Below, piece after piece: positions 22,365 to 33,734 of a DNA stretch of 43,615 bases. A model generated the notes under the pieces. It was not told the origin of the DNA. It did not search any database and worked only from the letters and a program-made list of their open reading frames with translations. The position numbers were made by a program, and so were the translations under genes. Source of the stretch: Acanthaster planci (Eukaryota; Echinodermata; Asteroidea; Valvatida; Acanthasteridae); NCBI RefSeq assembly GCF_001949145.1, contig NW_019091391.1, positions 341,596 to 385,210 on the forward strand. Reading direction: 5' to 3'. Numbering within the stretch: the stretch's first letter is position 1; each line of letters begins with the position of its first letter.

Positions 22365-22637
22365 GACTCAACTCGAGTCATAAGGTCGAGTTGAGTCAGA
22401 TTTTTTAAGACTTGAGTCTAATAAGCTTGTACTCAAGTTTCCATGAGAGTCGAGTCCTTTGGTTGCAGAGACTTGAGTCCATTGGTTGCAAAGACTTGAG
22501 TCATTTACCCGTTGAGACTCGGGTCGAGTCACCCAAAATTGTGCCTTGAGTCAGACTCGAGTTGAGTCATTTACGTGTTGAGATTTGAGTTTGGGTGACT
22601 CGAGTCAAGTCATTGACTCAAGTCATTACAACTCTGG
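22365..22637. repeat. Degenerate actcgagt/actcaagt array
   Basis: Repeated short palindromic words (ctcaactcgagtca, gacttgagtc, gagtcgagtc, gactcaagtc) fill about 270 bases and end attacaactctgg. The words are self-complementary, so the region can fold on itself many ways. Non-coding simple-repeat-like DNA. Confidence 0.8.
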
Positions 22638-23600
22638 TACATGTACATCCCTTTGCAAAACATTATCATTAGATGAAAGGCCGTGATAATTGGTACCTCA
22701 TTTGCTCATTACACAGCCTGGCACCAGCACACTGTATGTGCTCAGTGCTAGTGGAACCTTCCATGACACCGATAGGGGGACTAATGTCTCTGTGAATGCC
22801 CCAGTGCATCATGTACATGGACCATCCCCCGATCTCTCCATAACCTTGGCAAATTTGGCAGAAGTCTGTCGACTAGCCCGTGAGGATTAATCCTGAAAGC
22901 CCCCCCCCAAAAAGGTTGCCTGTGAGTGATGGCTGTCGCAGTCTTGTCTCGTACTTTCACGTTCCGTCGCATTTGTGCATTCCTGGGGTTCTGGTTTAAT
23001 ATCCCCTGAGCACATTTGCACTAGCCCGTCTCAACATCGGCGGCAGTGTGGTCTAGACCGTGAGACATTCTGAGATTGACTTATTCTCCACGCAGAATTG
23101 GAGATTGGGCATGTTTCTTGGTAGACTGTTACCAAACTGAGACAAGCATCCGATCATCTTGCCAAATCAACACAGAGGCAATTTTTTCTCATAGGATGAA
23201 ATACCGTCTGACTCCAAAAAATGCTGTAGACATGGTAAAGGCACCGGTGCTGAATTGAGCAACGTGATGGAAATGCTCCTTGCTCTATGAGTTGTCTGGC
23301 GTTGCATTTGAACTATCATCGATGACACTTTAGGCCACGGATACAGTAATATTGTTCAAACGGAGCAACCTGTGCATTGTTGCATCTTCTGCATTGTGAC
23401 TGATGCTGTCCATCCTGTCTGATGTTCTGAGTAGCAAGTGGGATAACAGTCACCAAACTGTACATGAAGTTGGTACTCTGCTGGCTGCATCACTGAGCGA
23501 GCAGAGGGTCTCTAGGATCAAAATACCTGTAGGTCGTCAAGGTTTCGTTTGAGCCAAAGCTCAAACCTTGTAACAGTAGAAACCCTTCCGATTTCATCAG

Positions 23601-23793
23601 ATGTCCATCAGCATGTCCACCATGAAAACCAGCACCGCCTGGTCCTCCTCGGTCAAGTACAGCCGCCTGCCCAGGTCGGACTGGGACTCCACGTCCCAAG
23701 ACAGCGCCGCCATCGACTTCAGCTCGCCGTTCAACTTTGACTCGGTGTTCACCTACAGCAAGGTCATGCCGCCCTACCTGGAAGAAGAGAGAA
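23601..23793 (+). CDS. STOML1: STOML1 exon 1 (N-terminus, YSRL motif)
   Basis: The ATG at 23601 follows tttcatcag, so a 5' UTR intron could end exactly here. An in-frame TAG at 23574-23576 excludes upstream extension within this exon. It encodes 64 residues, including KYSRLPRSDWDS, which aligns with the human GYRALPLGDFD endosomal signal, and ends LEEER at donor AGAA|gtaagt (phase 1). Confidence 0.85.
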
Positions 23794-26700
23794 GTAAGTG
23801 ACCTCATACATGTACCTTTGTAGCATTGCTCAGATGTTTTCACCTGTAGCATGTGCTGGGGTTGGGCAAATATTGTTTAACCCAATGCGGACGATTCTCA
23901 ATAGAGTGCCACCAAGAGTTTACAATGCGTTAGCCAATCATAACGCGCGAAATTTGTCGACCCTTTCCAAACCCGCATTGAGTCGACAACTTTCGCACAT
24001 TATGATTGGCTAACGCGTTGCAAACTCTTGATGGCTTACTATTGTGAAACGGCCGTATTCCCTTGGCACTAGAAGTTGGCCAATCATTCCTTTTCTTGGG
24101 GAATAAAATGACTTTGATCATTTTTGACAGTTTAATCATCTTGTAATATCAACTTGTACCATAAAAACAACTGGAAAATATATGTGCTATTTTTTAACCC
24201 CCCCAAATATAATTTTCTATCGTGTCAGAAGCAGAACTTGAAAGCTTCGTGTGTGACTTGTAAATAAAACAAATATTACTGGCTGAGATAATCAAGCAAT
24301 AGAGATGAATCATTGTTGTATAATAATGTAGACCAATGTAGAAAAAATGGAGCTGGCGTCTCAGAAGCTGTTCTTTGTTATGTTAATGTCATTACAATAA
24401 ATGTACAAAGAGTTAACTCAAGCGTATCCACGAGGAAGAAAGAAATAATGTACATAACATCCATACGTAATGTCTATCGTAGACTAGATCTACATTTGTG
24501 TATGGTAGCTTGGTTGCGGTGATTCCGGGTTGTATTAAAACTACCACATTGTCGCCATCTCACACTTTAATTTCTTGTGGATTTACCTGCCTGCATTCCT
24601 TGCCAGACAAGACGCTCAGCCATCGTTTTACCCGTTAGTTCCTAACTGAGTTTAAATCGATTCAGTAATTGAAGATATATAGCCACAAGTGTGTCAAGTT
24701 TTTCTCTTCCTGTCGTCAAGGCATTCTACGGTACTGGCAAAACTGAAAGGGTTACCACAGAGCAGTCTTTGAATTTCAAATTTGGCAAGGGTGTTAATTT
24801 TCCAGAGAGTGCGATGGGCAATTCTATTAACCCTACGTAAATCCCTGGGCAATTTCCATTTTAAGGAGCCTCACAAATCCTGAATTTGGGCCACAGGGTT
24901 TTGCACTTCAGTGCAATTAGAGTACCAAGCTCATGTTTGCAACCGAGGAATTTTCGATGCGCTGACATTGATAGTTCAGAGTCTAAGTTTCAGAAATAAA
25001 GTTATTTGGAAATGTCTCAGAAACACTTGGAATTTTTGTACAAAATTATTTAAGTTTTGGAAAAAATTTCAAAGTTTATGACACAAATGTGGAAGTCTTT
25101 TGCTCGATGCAAGAAAATCTTGAAAAGATACAGGGACTAGTCAAAACCCCCTTACCCCATCTTGAGTGAAACTGCGCCTGGTTCAGTAACAGCCCTTTTT
25201 TTCCTACCTGCTACATGTTCACGCATATCTGCAGCCTACACTCCTCCGCTGTTGACTCGCATCTGTACATCGGTGGTCGTTATCCTGGGTTTCCTAGTGG
25301 TGTTCCTGACTTTTCCTATCTCGGGATTTGTAGCCGTCAAGGTGAGAGGAAACCTCAATTCTTGGTTCTAAACCGTGGAAGATTTCTTTAAGTTAAATTT
25401 AAGACGTTAGGAGTCAAAGAAGTATTACTACATATAAGTGTTGGTTGACTTCGCATGAACTGTATTATGTACTTATACATGTATGTATATGCCTACATGC
25501 TTTCAAGTGAGTGCATACATATTTGGGGTAAAGTTATTTGGCAGTAAATTTATTGATATACAGAAACTCCCGCACCGTAGTTGTGGGGACATACACTTGA
25601 CATGTCACCTATTTCGTGGGGACCAAAAATGTTGTGGGGACTCGGAAATGTCCCCACAACTCGGTTCAAATTCCCCCTACAAAAGAACTTGTCCCCTGAA
25701 CACGGTGAATGCCTACCCTCAATTACTTGTGAAGGATGGTATACGGTATATGTACATGCATGTGTGCTTGCACATTTTTTTTATCTCTGTCAATCAATAT
25801 TTGGAAGTAAAATTGGAAGTACATGTACAAGTGTTGGTGGGTCCTGCCTTTGAAGGTGCACTGTTTGCAGAAAGATCATAAGTTTCTTGTATAAAGCAAT
25901 ATTTTCTAAGTTAGCTAATTTTGGAAATGCTGATGCGCTCACTCGGGGAATCTTTTTTTCCCAGGTTGTATTCAGTGACACACGGTTCTGGCATGGCCTT
26001 GTGGTTGTCACATGTGAGCCAGTCCCTGTATGTTCATATCGCTACCGCAGGGCACAGGGAACTTTAATTAAAAACCATGACCGGTCGGAAAGAAATTTTG
26101 CCAGAAATCCTGACGCAGCAGTCAGTGATCCGAATAACTCATGGTTGTAGCTGGTGGGCATTTACACTGTACTATCTGTGGCCTTTATTCTGTGTCACTG
26201 TGACTTCAGGGAGGGGGAAGGGGAGACAGGAAGATGGGGGCCTGGGATATAAAAGCCAGGTACCGGTACATGTGTACTCTATAAACAGACACTAATTGGG
26301 CGTTGAATATGGCTACGTTCCTAGCCGTGTGTTTTGGGTAAAACACAACAATCCTGAATGTTGATTTTGGGATTTGAAGCTTGAAGGAGCAAAGGAAGTA
26401 ATAATGTGGTGTGAGACTGGATGCCTGTCCTCATTAAAAATCAGGGTTGTAGTCCAGACCATCACAAGACCAGGNNNNNNNNNNNNNNNNNNNNNNNNNN
26501 NNNNNNNNNNNNNNNNNNNNNNNNNNNNNNNNNNNNNNNNNNNNNNNNNNNNNNNNNNNNNNNNNNNNNNNNNNNNNNNNNNNNNNNNNNNNNNNNNNNN
26601 NNNNNNNNNNNNNNNNNNNNNNNNNNNNNNNNNNNNNNNNNNNNNNNNNNNNNNNNNNNNNNNNNNNNNNNNNNNNNNNNNNNNNNNNNNNNNNNNNNNN

Positions 26701-29700
26701 NNNNNNNNNNNNNNNNNNNNNNNNNNNNNNNNNNNNNNNNNNNNNNNNNNNNNNNNNNNNNNNNNNNNNNNNNNNNNNNNNNNNNNNNNNNNNNNNNNNN
26801 NNNNNNNNNNNNNNNNNNNNNNNNNNNNNNNNNNNNNNNNNNNNNGACAAGACCAGTCAGAAGTAACAGGGTGAACAATGACAAAGGAATACTTTTGTTA
26901 CAGTTCATTTGAATAGCTTGTGGCTTAAATTCAGACTGGAGGTCTTGTGTTGGCCTTGTGAAGGTCTTAAGTGGTCTCAACTACAACACTGATTAAAATA
27001 TTACACTGCTCTTTAATTTTCATAGATTTGATTGTTTCTCTGCGTGCAGTGTTGACTACCCCCTTGAACACAAGTAACAAATTGCTACATTCAAAATGAT
27101 ATCTAGAATTTTTGAGTTGAAAGAAAAAAAAAATGCCAGCACAGTGTGCATTCACATTTTTTTGGTGAACTGCCACAAATTTACTGATTTTAAAAAGTTT
27201 GTACAACTATCTTCTTTGGGGGAAAAACTACAAACTAATTTCAGAAATACGAAATCAGTTGTTACAACATTTTTGAAATCTTAACTTTCTGACCCTTTCC
27301 CTTTCAGGCAACTCAATAATTTTTTTATGCGCACAAAAAACTGTTAACGTATGCATGCAGTTGTTAATCCGAGGCAGCACTTTAACACATTCCAGAACAG
27401 AAAACACATTCCCAGGGACCTGAAACCAGCAACTCGCAATCCAGCAGACCCACTCCAGACAAAGTAATTCCTCATCTACGCAGTGAATTCCCATTAAACT
27501 GTACACGCCGCAAACCGTCCAGGCGTTTTAGCAATATTCATCAACCAGAATCGTAATCAGCGAGTGAGAAGAAATCTCCATCTATCAGAGGAAGAGGGAA
27601 AAAAGAAAGAAACCTCCGGGGAGTTTTTGGCTTTCTCTCTGACTCCCGGAGAGGAAAACAAATCGAGTTTGGTGCCTGCATTTTGTTCTAGCTCAATTCA
27701 GCGCTCGTGACAGAAATGCTTGGGGCAACTTGATACTTTTCCCACGTGGGAAATTCCTAATTAAATACATGTAGGTTTTCTTGGGGGGGTTCAGGTGGGT
27801 TGATTGGAAAATGTGACGACTGTGTCTTTGTGTGAGAAAAAAAATAAAAAGTGCTTGCAGTCAATACCACGAGGGGGCCTGGGTCTTATCCTGACAAGAT
27901 TTCCTGTTTTGGGGAACAGTATTAAACCGTCATTTGCGAAATCACATTTGTAAGAAAGCCCAAAACATAAAAAGACCATGTCAAATCCTGTTCAAAATTT
28001 TATCAGCATTTGCCCATTTGAACTTCCATTGGCTGCCTACAGTTAATCTAAATTTAGTGCTGAGATACACGTAAATGTGCCTTGACCAATATGGAATCCT
28101 TTCTCTTACTAGAGTCCATAGAAAACCCATCTGAAACTTTCCTTGCCTCTCTGTCAATGAAAGAAATAGATTGTAGTCACTGACAGTGAGAATAAAATCC
28201 CTCTCGAGCCTATAAAACAATTAGCTTTTCTCATTCGAAAAAAAATTTGCTGGGGCTTTGATTTAGATTACTCTTCACCAGTGTTTGCCTCGTGAAGTTT
28301 CCTGAAACAACGCCCGTGCGGCGAGCGGAACCCTCAACATACGTAAACCCATTAGCACCGGTTGTACGTGCACAAGATTTGAGGCAGGGAGGACTGACAA
28401 GATCCCATGCATTAACCGGTGCAAACACACAAAGTACGGAAGGGTTGAATGACTCGGGCAAGAGCTAGCAAGAATTGCAGAACAGGGAAAATGACCAAAG
28501 GGAGGCTGCTGCACTGATTTCCAGTCTGATAAAATGTCCGGGTCCCCTGGAAGATGTTTACATGCAGATGTGGACGTGGTGGATTGATTGGAGGAAAACG
28601 GGGTAGAGATATTACAGGGGGGGTTACCTTTTTAAAGCAGAAAAGAGAGGACTTGGTCTTACTTGGAAGGATAAATTGGGATTTCCACATCGACAGAATT
28701 TTGTCATCTAATGAGATGTACATGAGCATGAACACACTTCATGCTCAGGCAATTTCCTTACTAGTCTCTGGCTAGTTACATGTACCGTACATTTACATAC
28801 TAGACATTTTTTTTTGCACTCATTAAATTTTTGCAGCTATTCAAAAATTTTCTGTATTGTTCACAACATACGGTACATGTTTGTTTTCAATAACATGTAA
28901 TTGTATGTACCAAAGCAGCATATTTCATGTGCAGCTTCAATTTGTGAACCATACATTCCTATTTGGTTCTTCCTTTTTTGGAAGGGGGGTTGGATTTTAT
29001 TTTTGTAAGCTCTCTAGGAAACTTAAAAGTAATGATTAAGTGTTACCATAGTAAGGAGTTGTAAATGTATATGTACATACGTACTGGACCAGTGTACAAA
29101 GCCGCCCTTTCTGGATCCTCTTTGACGTCCTCCGCCCACCTTTAATGCTCTGCTTTCGTGACAGCGTAATCAAATTTGATGAGAGAAATGGCAATGGAGG
29201 AAGTCATCTTGCGTCAGAACCGGGTCGACAAATTCTGTTTGCAGATCCGGCTGGCGCTGTAAAAAATGTCTCAGACAAAGCCAAGACTGATTGCATCCTG
29301 TGTTAAATTTAATCAGAGTAACGTTTTAGAGGAGGGCCTTGGTTGCAGATAAAGATGTTGCCATGAACGTTTCATTTGTTTAACAATTTTTAAAGAAATG
29401 GAGCACATGTGTTGGAGAGATGTGTATAATTGGGTTTTTTTTTCCTGTGAATTTTTTTTCTGTGAATGTTATTCCCGTCTGTACCCGAAAACATTCTTAA
29501 AAATCACAGACGCAAAGACACACCTCAATTTTCCAAGGTGAGAGATTTTATACCAAGTGCTCAATGTGTGCTCAGGGCTTGAGCCAAGACTAATATCGGA
29601 AATACCCCAGAAATCAGATCGTCTTTGATGCTGCCAGGGGCAACATGGGATTTTTCTCACCCAGGTTTTTAGCCATGTCCAGAGCTAAGAGAAAGGGGCT

Positions 29701-32700
29701 GTTTATTGTCTAATTCAAATTTTATATAAATATTTGTCTACTACAACCCCAAAAGATAAGATATGCAAGATGTCAGCCATAAAGTTGACAACTACTTGTA
29801 CATGTAACCACAGTGGGGCGAATGCTTTTTTCTTATACATTTCACTGGGAATTACTTCTTTTTACCATTTTCTGTTGCTAAAACTATCATGACATCACTG
29901 TTCTGATTTCCACTTCAGATGTAGAGATGAATGCCATGTACTGTCATATTTCTTTATTTCATTGGGGGTTGGTTGTCCATAATTTCACTTTGAAACTTCC
30001 ACTTTTGGTCTTCACCAGATGGTCCAGCAGTTCGAGAGGCTAGTGGTTTTCCGACTGGGCAGATTACAACCACCCAAGGGTCCAGGTGCGTACCTTGATT
30101 GGCAAATATTGCAAAAAATCTTGACCAAAGTTCGTCTTACTCAGATATTGTAACACATATGCAGTGGTTCTCTATGAAATTGGCTGAGTTCCATGAGGCT
30201 GTCGAGTCAACAATATCGCTCAACCACTTTCTACGCTGAGTGAAAATTCATGTACATGTAGTAAATAAACATTGCACAGCATCGTGGTTGGTGACTGGTT
30301 TCTGCTAAGTGAATTCTTTCTGAGCTTAGCAGTTCTCTGAAATTGCTCTCAGCGGTCACAAAAACAAGATTTGAAAGTTGTAAAGTTTTTAATAGTACAT
30401 GTTTTGTCACATGACAGTCTCACTGTTGTTTAATCACATGATTTCCGTACAGGCATTGTGATAGTCCTCCCGTTCATCGACAAATGGCGGAGGGTGGATA
30501 TGAGGACCAGAGCCTTCAACGTTCCTCCACAGCAGGTGAGTAAAAGACAGGACTCACTGTCACAAAGTGGCTGAGCAGGAGATGGATTGCTTAGCATCAC
30601 AACCTGCTTTGCAGGTCACTCTCAAAAGTTCATCTAGAACCAAAGTTTCAGATAGGGGGATTTCCAATCATATTTCATGATTTCTCTATGGGTTTATCTG
30701 GTCTGAGGATGAATTTTAGGGGTTTGGGAAACTCTGGAGAAGAAAAAAATTGAAGTACTCCCAAAATTTAATAAATGCAAAAAAAGTCCTGGGGGGGGTT
30801 AATGTGCCCCATCTGGGTTGGCAAATGATCCTACTGAAGTACTCAAAGGGGGTAAAAGTTAGTACATTTCACAGTGCCATGCTGTGAGAATTTTGAGTCA
30901 GTTGACAAAATAAGAGAACTTATCGTCTGAAAGTTTCACTATAGGTGAAAACCTGATTTCATTTGTGATTTGTGATTACATCAATGATAGCCCTAACAGT
31001 CCCAATCCTCTGATTTCAATGTGATGTTACATACACCCTAAGGGGTTAGGTTTAGAAATGATTTTGTGGAATGAAATCGATTTTGACTGAAATAGCATTG
31101 TCCCAAATGTGCCCTTCCAATTTCCTTCATGAAACTTGTCTGTATTTGCTCACATTTGCGGTTCTTTCTAGCTCATCACAGCAGACGGGGCTGCGATCTC
31201 GGTGGGTGCCACGGTCTACTTCCGCACCAAAGACGTCTCACTGTCCATCGCCAGCGTGCAAGACCTCAACCACTCCACGCGCAACCTGGCCCAGACTGTC
31301 TTGCTAAACACACTTGCCGCGCGCTCATTGAAGGCCATCGAGAACGACAAGAACCTTGTGAATGGACTGATACATGAAGAGATGAACGCCACTACTAACA
31401 ACTGGGGCATCGAAGTCAGCAAGGTGGAAGTGTAAGTCAGCTCTTTGGATTGGGTTGCCTGAAATCTTCCCCCTGCCGTCTAAATCTAGGCCAATCACAT
31501 CCACATCAGGGGTGCATTCCTCTCACACAAACAGTTGAGAGTGATTGAACTTGTTGAACTTACAAAATCTTGTAACGTTTGGAGTGTGTCTTCACTAGAA
31601 TCTAGTAGGATTGGTTGCGTTGCAACATGTTGTTGCTTTGCGTTGCGTTGCATTGTAACATCTTTGTGGTTTCCTTGCCTCTTCCTCATTAGGTCTCAAG
31701 TGACCGTCGTCCAGGAAGCTGTGGAAGGGGTCAGTGTGGACAAACTAGGGACTATCTTTAGTCAGATCATTTCTGGCCAGTACTCACGTAAGCCTGCTAC
31801 TTTATAATACCATCAATCTGTTGGGATTACAGTTTAAATTACAGTGTCTTTCTTTTCTCTTTTTTACTCAAACTTCGGCTTTGTTGATCTAGATCCCTGG
31901 GGATGACTGAGAAATGAAATAAAAAAACATGACTCTGACATTAGTCCGAATGTGGCACACCACTGCATATTCTCATGAGACATGTCATTGTCCAATCAGC
32001 ACATAGAAGTGACATCATCATGACCTGATTACTTCCAGGTGTTTATGAATGTGCTGTGCAATGCATGCATCTTTGGATGGACTTATGAATATTTAGAACT
32101 GGTCAAAAAAACTGTACATATTACCAGTAGAAATACTATGTTTATGATGACAAAGGTAGGGCTATTTTGATTCTGCTGACGGCTTGTTTGATCTCGTTAA
32201 GCAAGCAACAGTTTGTTACTACTCTCGTGAAAAGTTCTGACGATACTGCCCAATGCGAACGGTAATCTATGTTAGCTACAGTGGTCAGCATGCCCTCAGA
32301 GTACTTAATTGGAATTCATAAAGCTAATATAGTATGAAGTTGGTTTGTGTAAACGTGTCATTTTCGTCAATGTTGGGGTTGGATCCAATTTTTAAATTTT
32401 TTTTAATCTCAATTTTTTTGTTCTATTTTGAAATCACATCAGCCATGTCCCACCTCGTGCAGATGCCAACCCCACCCACCGCCCCACCAAGTCTCTTGAC
32501 CCCCTCCCAGCCCCGCCCAGCCCAGAGAGGTGTGTCGTTACCTGTCGTCACGCCCCAGGATCTCCTCACTTCCGTCAGACCACTTCTCAATGAGGCACTC
32601 GTAGAAGACGTGAAAGCTGTCTACAAATTTGTGGTGACTGGCAACAACGGAGGAACGTTCTTCCTGGATTTGAAGAGCGGTGAGTAGATTTTGTCGGGTC

Positions 32701-33396
32701 TGTCACAAGTCCGTGAAAGTCCATCAGAAGTCAAGTCATCCAGTCTCAATCCAAGTCACAACAAAAGGATTCCTTTGTCATTATTCACCCTGTGATGCTG
32801 GACCTGTGACAGGACTAGTCTGAGATGGACTCATCAACAGCCTTTGAATTTTGAAGGGCAGTACTTGGATATGAAACTTTAAAAATCCTTTTTCTGATAA
32901 ATTTTGTTCTCCAGAACAGTGTAACCCTTGCTCCACCAGATTTTCCAAGGCACTTCAAATTTGCAGTCAGAAAAAAAGCCTCGTGCTCATTGCCTGGAAA
33001 GTCAGTGAGCTGGCACCCACTTGGAGAAATGCAAAAATAGTATCCCTCTGATGACCTCTGCTGTCAACTTATGCACCTTCCAACTTGCTCCATTTGCTGT
33101 TTGGATTCTCAAGTAGACTCCGAATGGAAGAAATGGCTGAAAGGTTCTCCTGAAGCAAATGCCTCTTTTTATATTTTTTTTCACTTTCAGGGTCGGGAGA
33201 TGCTGGCGAGGGCGAGCCACCCTCCGAGCCCGATGTCACGCTCACCACGTCCACCTTTGACCTGCACGCCATGTTCACGGGCCAGATCAGGCCCTACATG
33301 GCCTACATGGCAGGTAAACTGGCGGTAGAGGGCGACAGAGGAGTCGCGATGAAACTGGAAACAGTGATACAGCAGCTGCGGGGAGCACGCTGTTAG
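23601..33396 (+). CDS. STOML1: Stomatin-like protein 1 (SPFH + SCP2 domains), whole gene
   Basis: Exons 23601-23793, 25235-25341, 30019-30085, 30453-30535, 31172-31431, 31693-31787, 32443-32679 and 33191-33396 join in continuous phase to 415 residues (human about 398). The order is: a Ser-rich cytosolic N-terminus with tyrosine motif YSRL at 20-23; a hydrophobic hairpin at about 74-99 with the family proline in TFPISG; the SPFH/stomatin domain at about 101-265 (VFRLGR, RTRAFNVPPQQ, DGAAISVGATVYFR); a Pro-rich linker at about 277-305; and a C-terminal SCP2 lipid-transfer domain at about 308-412. Human STOML1 and nematode UNC-24 share this architecture. The human protein sits at late endosomes, moves cholesterol and modulates acid-sensing channels. 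A TAG lies in frame 27 bases before the chosen ATG. Confidence 0.94.
23794..25234. other. STOML1 intron 1
   Basis: A 1.44-kb intron with a canonical gtaagt donor and tctgcag acceptor. It contains the snapback element at 23897-24046. No other exon seen. Confidence 0.7.
23897..24046. repeat. Snapback (hairpin) element, about 64-bp arms
   Basis: The left arm includes agagtttacaatgcgttagc, caatcataacgcgcgaaa and ttgtcga. The right arm tcgacaactttcgcacatta and gattggctaacgcgttgcaa is its reverse complement, with about 22 bases of loop. The pairing extends outward through caatag and accaagag-type sequence on both sides. About 150 bp in total, non-coding. Confidence 0.85.
25235..25341 (+). CDS. STOML1: STOML1 exon 2 (membrane hairpin)
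   Basis: Acceptor atctgcag, donor AAG|gtgaga. It encodes TYTPPLLTRICTSVVVILGF and LVVFLTFPISGFVAVK. The run of hydrophobic residues with the conserved Pro is the monotopic membrane hairpin typical of stomatins. Confidence 0.92.
25632..25661. repeat. Perfect 11-bp hairpin (gttgtggggac)
   Basis: gttgtggggac, 8 bases, gtccccacaac. Nearby single copies (ttgtggggacat, cgtggggacc) show it belongs to a repeated motif region of about 110 bases. Confidence 0.6.
26437..26993. repeat. Inverted repeat flanking the N gap
   Basis: aatcagggttgtagtccaga before the gap pairs with tctcaactacaacactgatt after it (about 19 of 22 positions). Both flanks also carry acaagaccag or its complement ggtcttgtg. The missing sequence is therefore probably the inside of a foldback or ACAAGACC-type tandem repeat. 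Confidence 0.6.
26475..26845. other. Assembly gap (371 Ns)
   Basis: A run of N. Any reading frame across it is artificial. It lies inside STOML1 intron 2, and the STOML1 frame is continuous without it. Confidence 1.
30019..30085 (+). CDS. STOML1: STOML1 exon 3 (VFRLGR)
   Basis: Acceptor cttcaccag, donor CCAG|gtgcgt. A 67-base exon encodes MVQQFERLVVFRLGRLQPPK and GP, the start of the SPFH domain, matching human ERMIVFRLGR. Confidence 0.93.
30453..30535 (+). CDS. STOML1: STOML1 exon 4 (RTRAFNVPPQQ)
   Basis: Acceptor ttccgtacag, donor CAG|gtgagt. It encodes IVIVLPFIDKWRRVDMRTRA and FNVPPQQ, the strongly conserved SPFH core shared with human STOML1 (RVDLRTRAFNVPP). Confidence 0.94.
31172..31431 (+). 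CDS. STOML1: STOML1 exon 5 (SPFH core)
   Basis: Acceptor gttctttctag, donor GAAGT|gtaagt (phase 2). It encodes LITADGAAISVGATVYFRTK, the helix with LNHSTRNLAQTVLLNTLAAR, and NWGIEVSKVEV. The C-terminal part corresponds to the stomatin GIxVxxVEI element that precedes the oligomerisation helix. Confidence 0.94.
31693..31787 (+). CDS. STOML1: STOML1 exon 6 (end of SPFH)
   Basis: Acceptor cttcctcattag, donor TCAC|gtaagc. It encodes SQVTVVQEAVEGVSVDKLGT and IFSQIISGQYS. It links the SPFH domain to the Pro-rich linker and is poorly conserved with vertebrates, so identity rests on frame continuity. Confidence 0.85.
32443..32679 (+). CDS. STOML1: STOML1 exon 7 (linker and start of SCP2)
   Basis: Acceptor aaatcacatcag, donor AGCG|gtgagt. 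The Pro/Thr/Ser-rich linker (PTPPTAPPSLLTPSQPRPAQ) is followed by the first SCP2 elements: DLLTSVRPLLNEALVEDVKA, then YKFVVTG and FFLDLKSG. 79 codons. Confidence 0.92.
33191..33396 (+). CDS. STOML1: STOML1 exon 8 (end of SCP2, stop)
   Basis: Acceptor ttttcactttcag. It encodes an acidic GEGEPPSEPD loop, then TLTTSTFDLHAMFTGQIRPY, MAGKLAVEGDRGVAMKLE and TVIQQLRGARC, followed by TAG at 33394-33396. The ending parallels human GRLKVKGDLAMAMKLEAVLR. Confidence 0.94.
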
Positions 33397-33728
33397 TCCG
33401 ATGCCCTCAGCTGATTCTCGACACTTATTTTCACGGGCTGTACGTGTCTGAATCTTGTGTCTGCATCTTTGCCAGTTGACAACAGCCATAGCCATAAGTC
33501 TGGAGGACAGTTTGGGATGCAACTCAAGGCTTTGTCTAAGACAGAAGTATATCAGAGTCAAAAACTGAAGCCCTAGTCGTAAAGACTACAAAGTCATGCA
33601 TGGTTAACAAGCCTGTGCTCAAATTGCTTTCTTATGGCTAGAAAGAAGATGTGCATGAATGGGAAAAGCACGAAACCACAAGCTGGTGACTTCCATTGCA
33701 TTCCGAGAGTTTGTATTGTCATCCTTTA

Positions 33729-33734
33729 AATAAA
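33729..33734 (+). promoter_or_regulatory. Candidate polyadenylation signal of STOML1
   Basis: AATAAA lies about 330 bases after the stop, a normal 3' UTR length. A later AATAAA near 34500 falls inside a foldback element. Motif only. Confidence 0.4.

Larger units (their letters stand above)
20680..23600. other. Head-to-head spacer between GDH and STOML1
   Basis: Both genes are transcribed away from this 2.9-kb region, so both promoters should lie here or in 5' exons I cannot recognise. I see no clear TATA box placed relative to either start. It contains a dense TACATGTA cluster (21319-21960) and the GAGTC-rich array at 22365-22637. No coding sequence recognised. Confidence 0.5.
25342..30018. 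other. STOML1 intron 2, includes an assembly gap
   Basis: A 4.7-kb intron. It contains a perfect hairpin (gttgtggggac and gtccccacaac, about 25632-25661), the inverted repeat pair around the N run, and several TACATGTA sites. Open frames here are short or made of Ns. Confidence 0.6.

Noticed and set aside
26374-26980. Long open frames on both strands across the N run
   Set aside because: Almost all residues are unknown; open only because Ns contain no stops.
33300-33320. GT in ATGGCAGGTAAACTG as a splice donor within STOML1 exon 8
   Set aside because: The frame continues through it into GKLAVEGD...MKLE, which matches the human protein without a break.
33187-33561. Minus-strand 124-codon open frame
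   Set aside because: Antisense to STOML1 exon 8, which carries clear SCP2 sequence on the plus strand.
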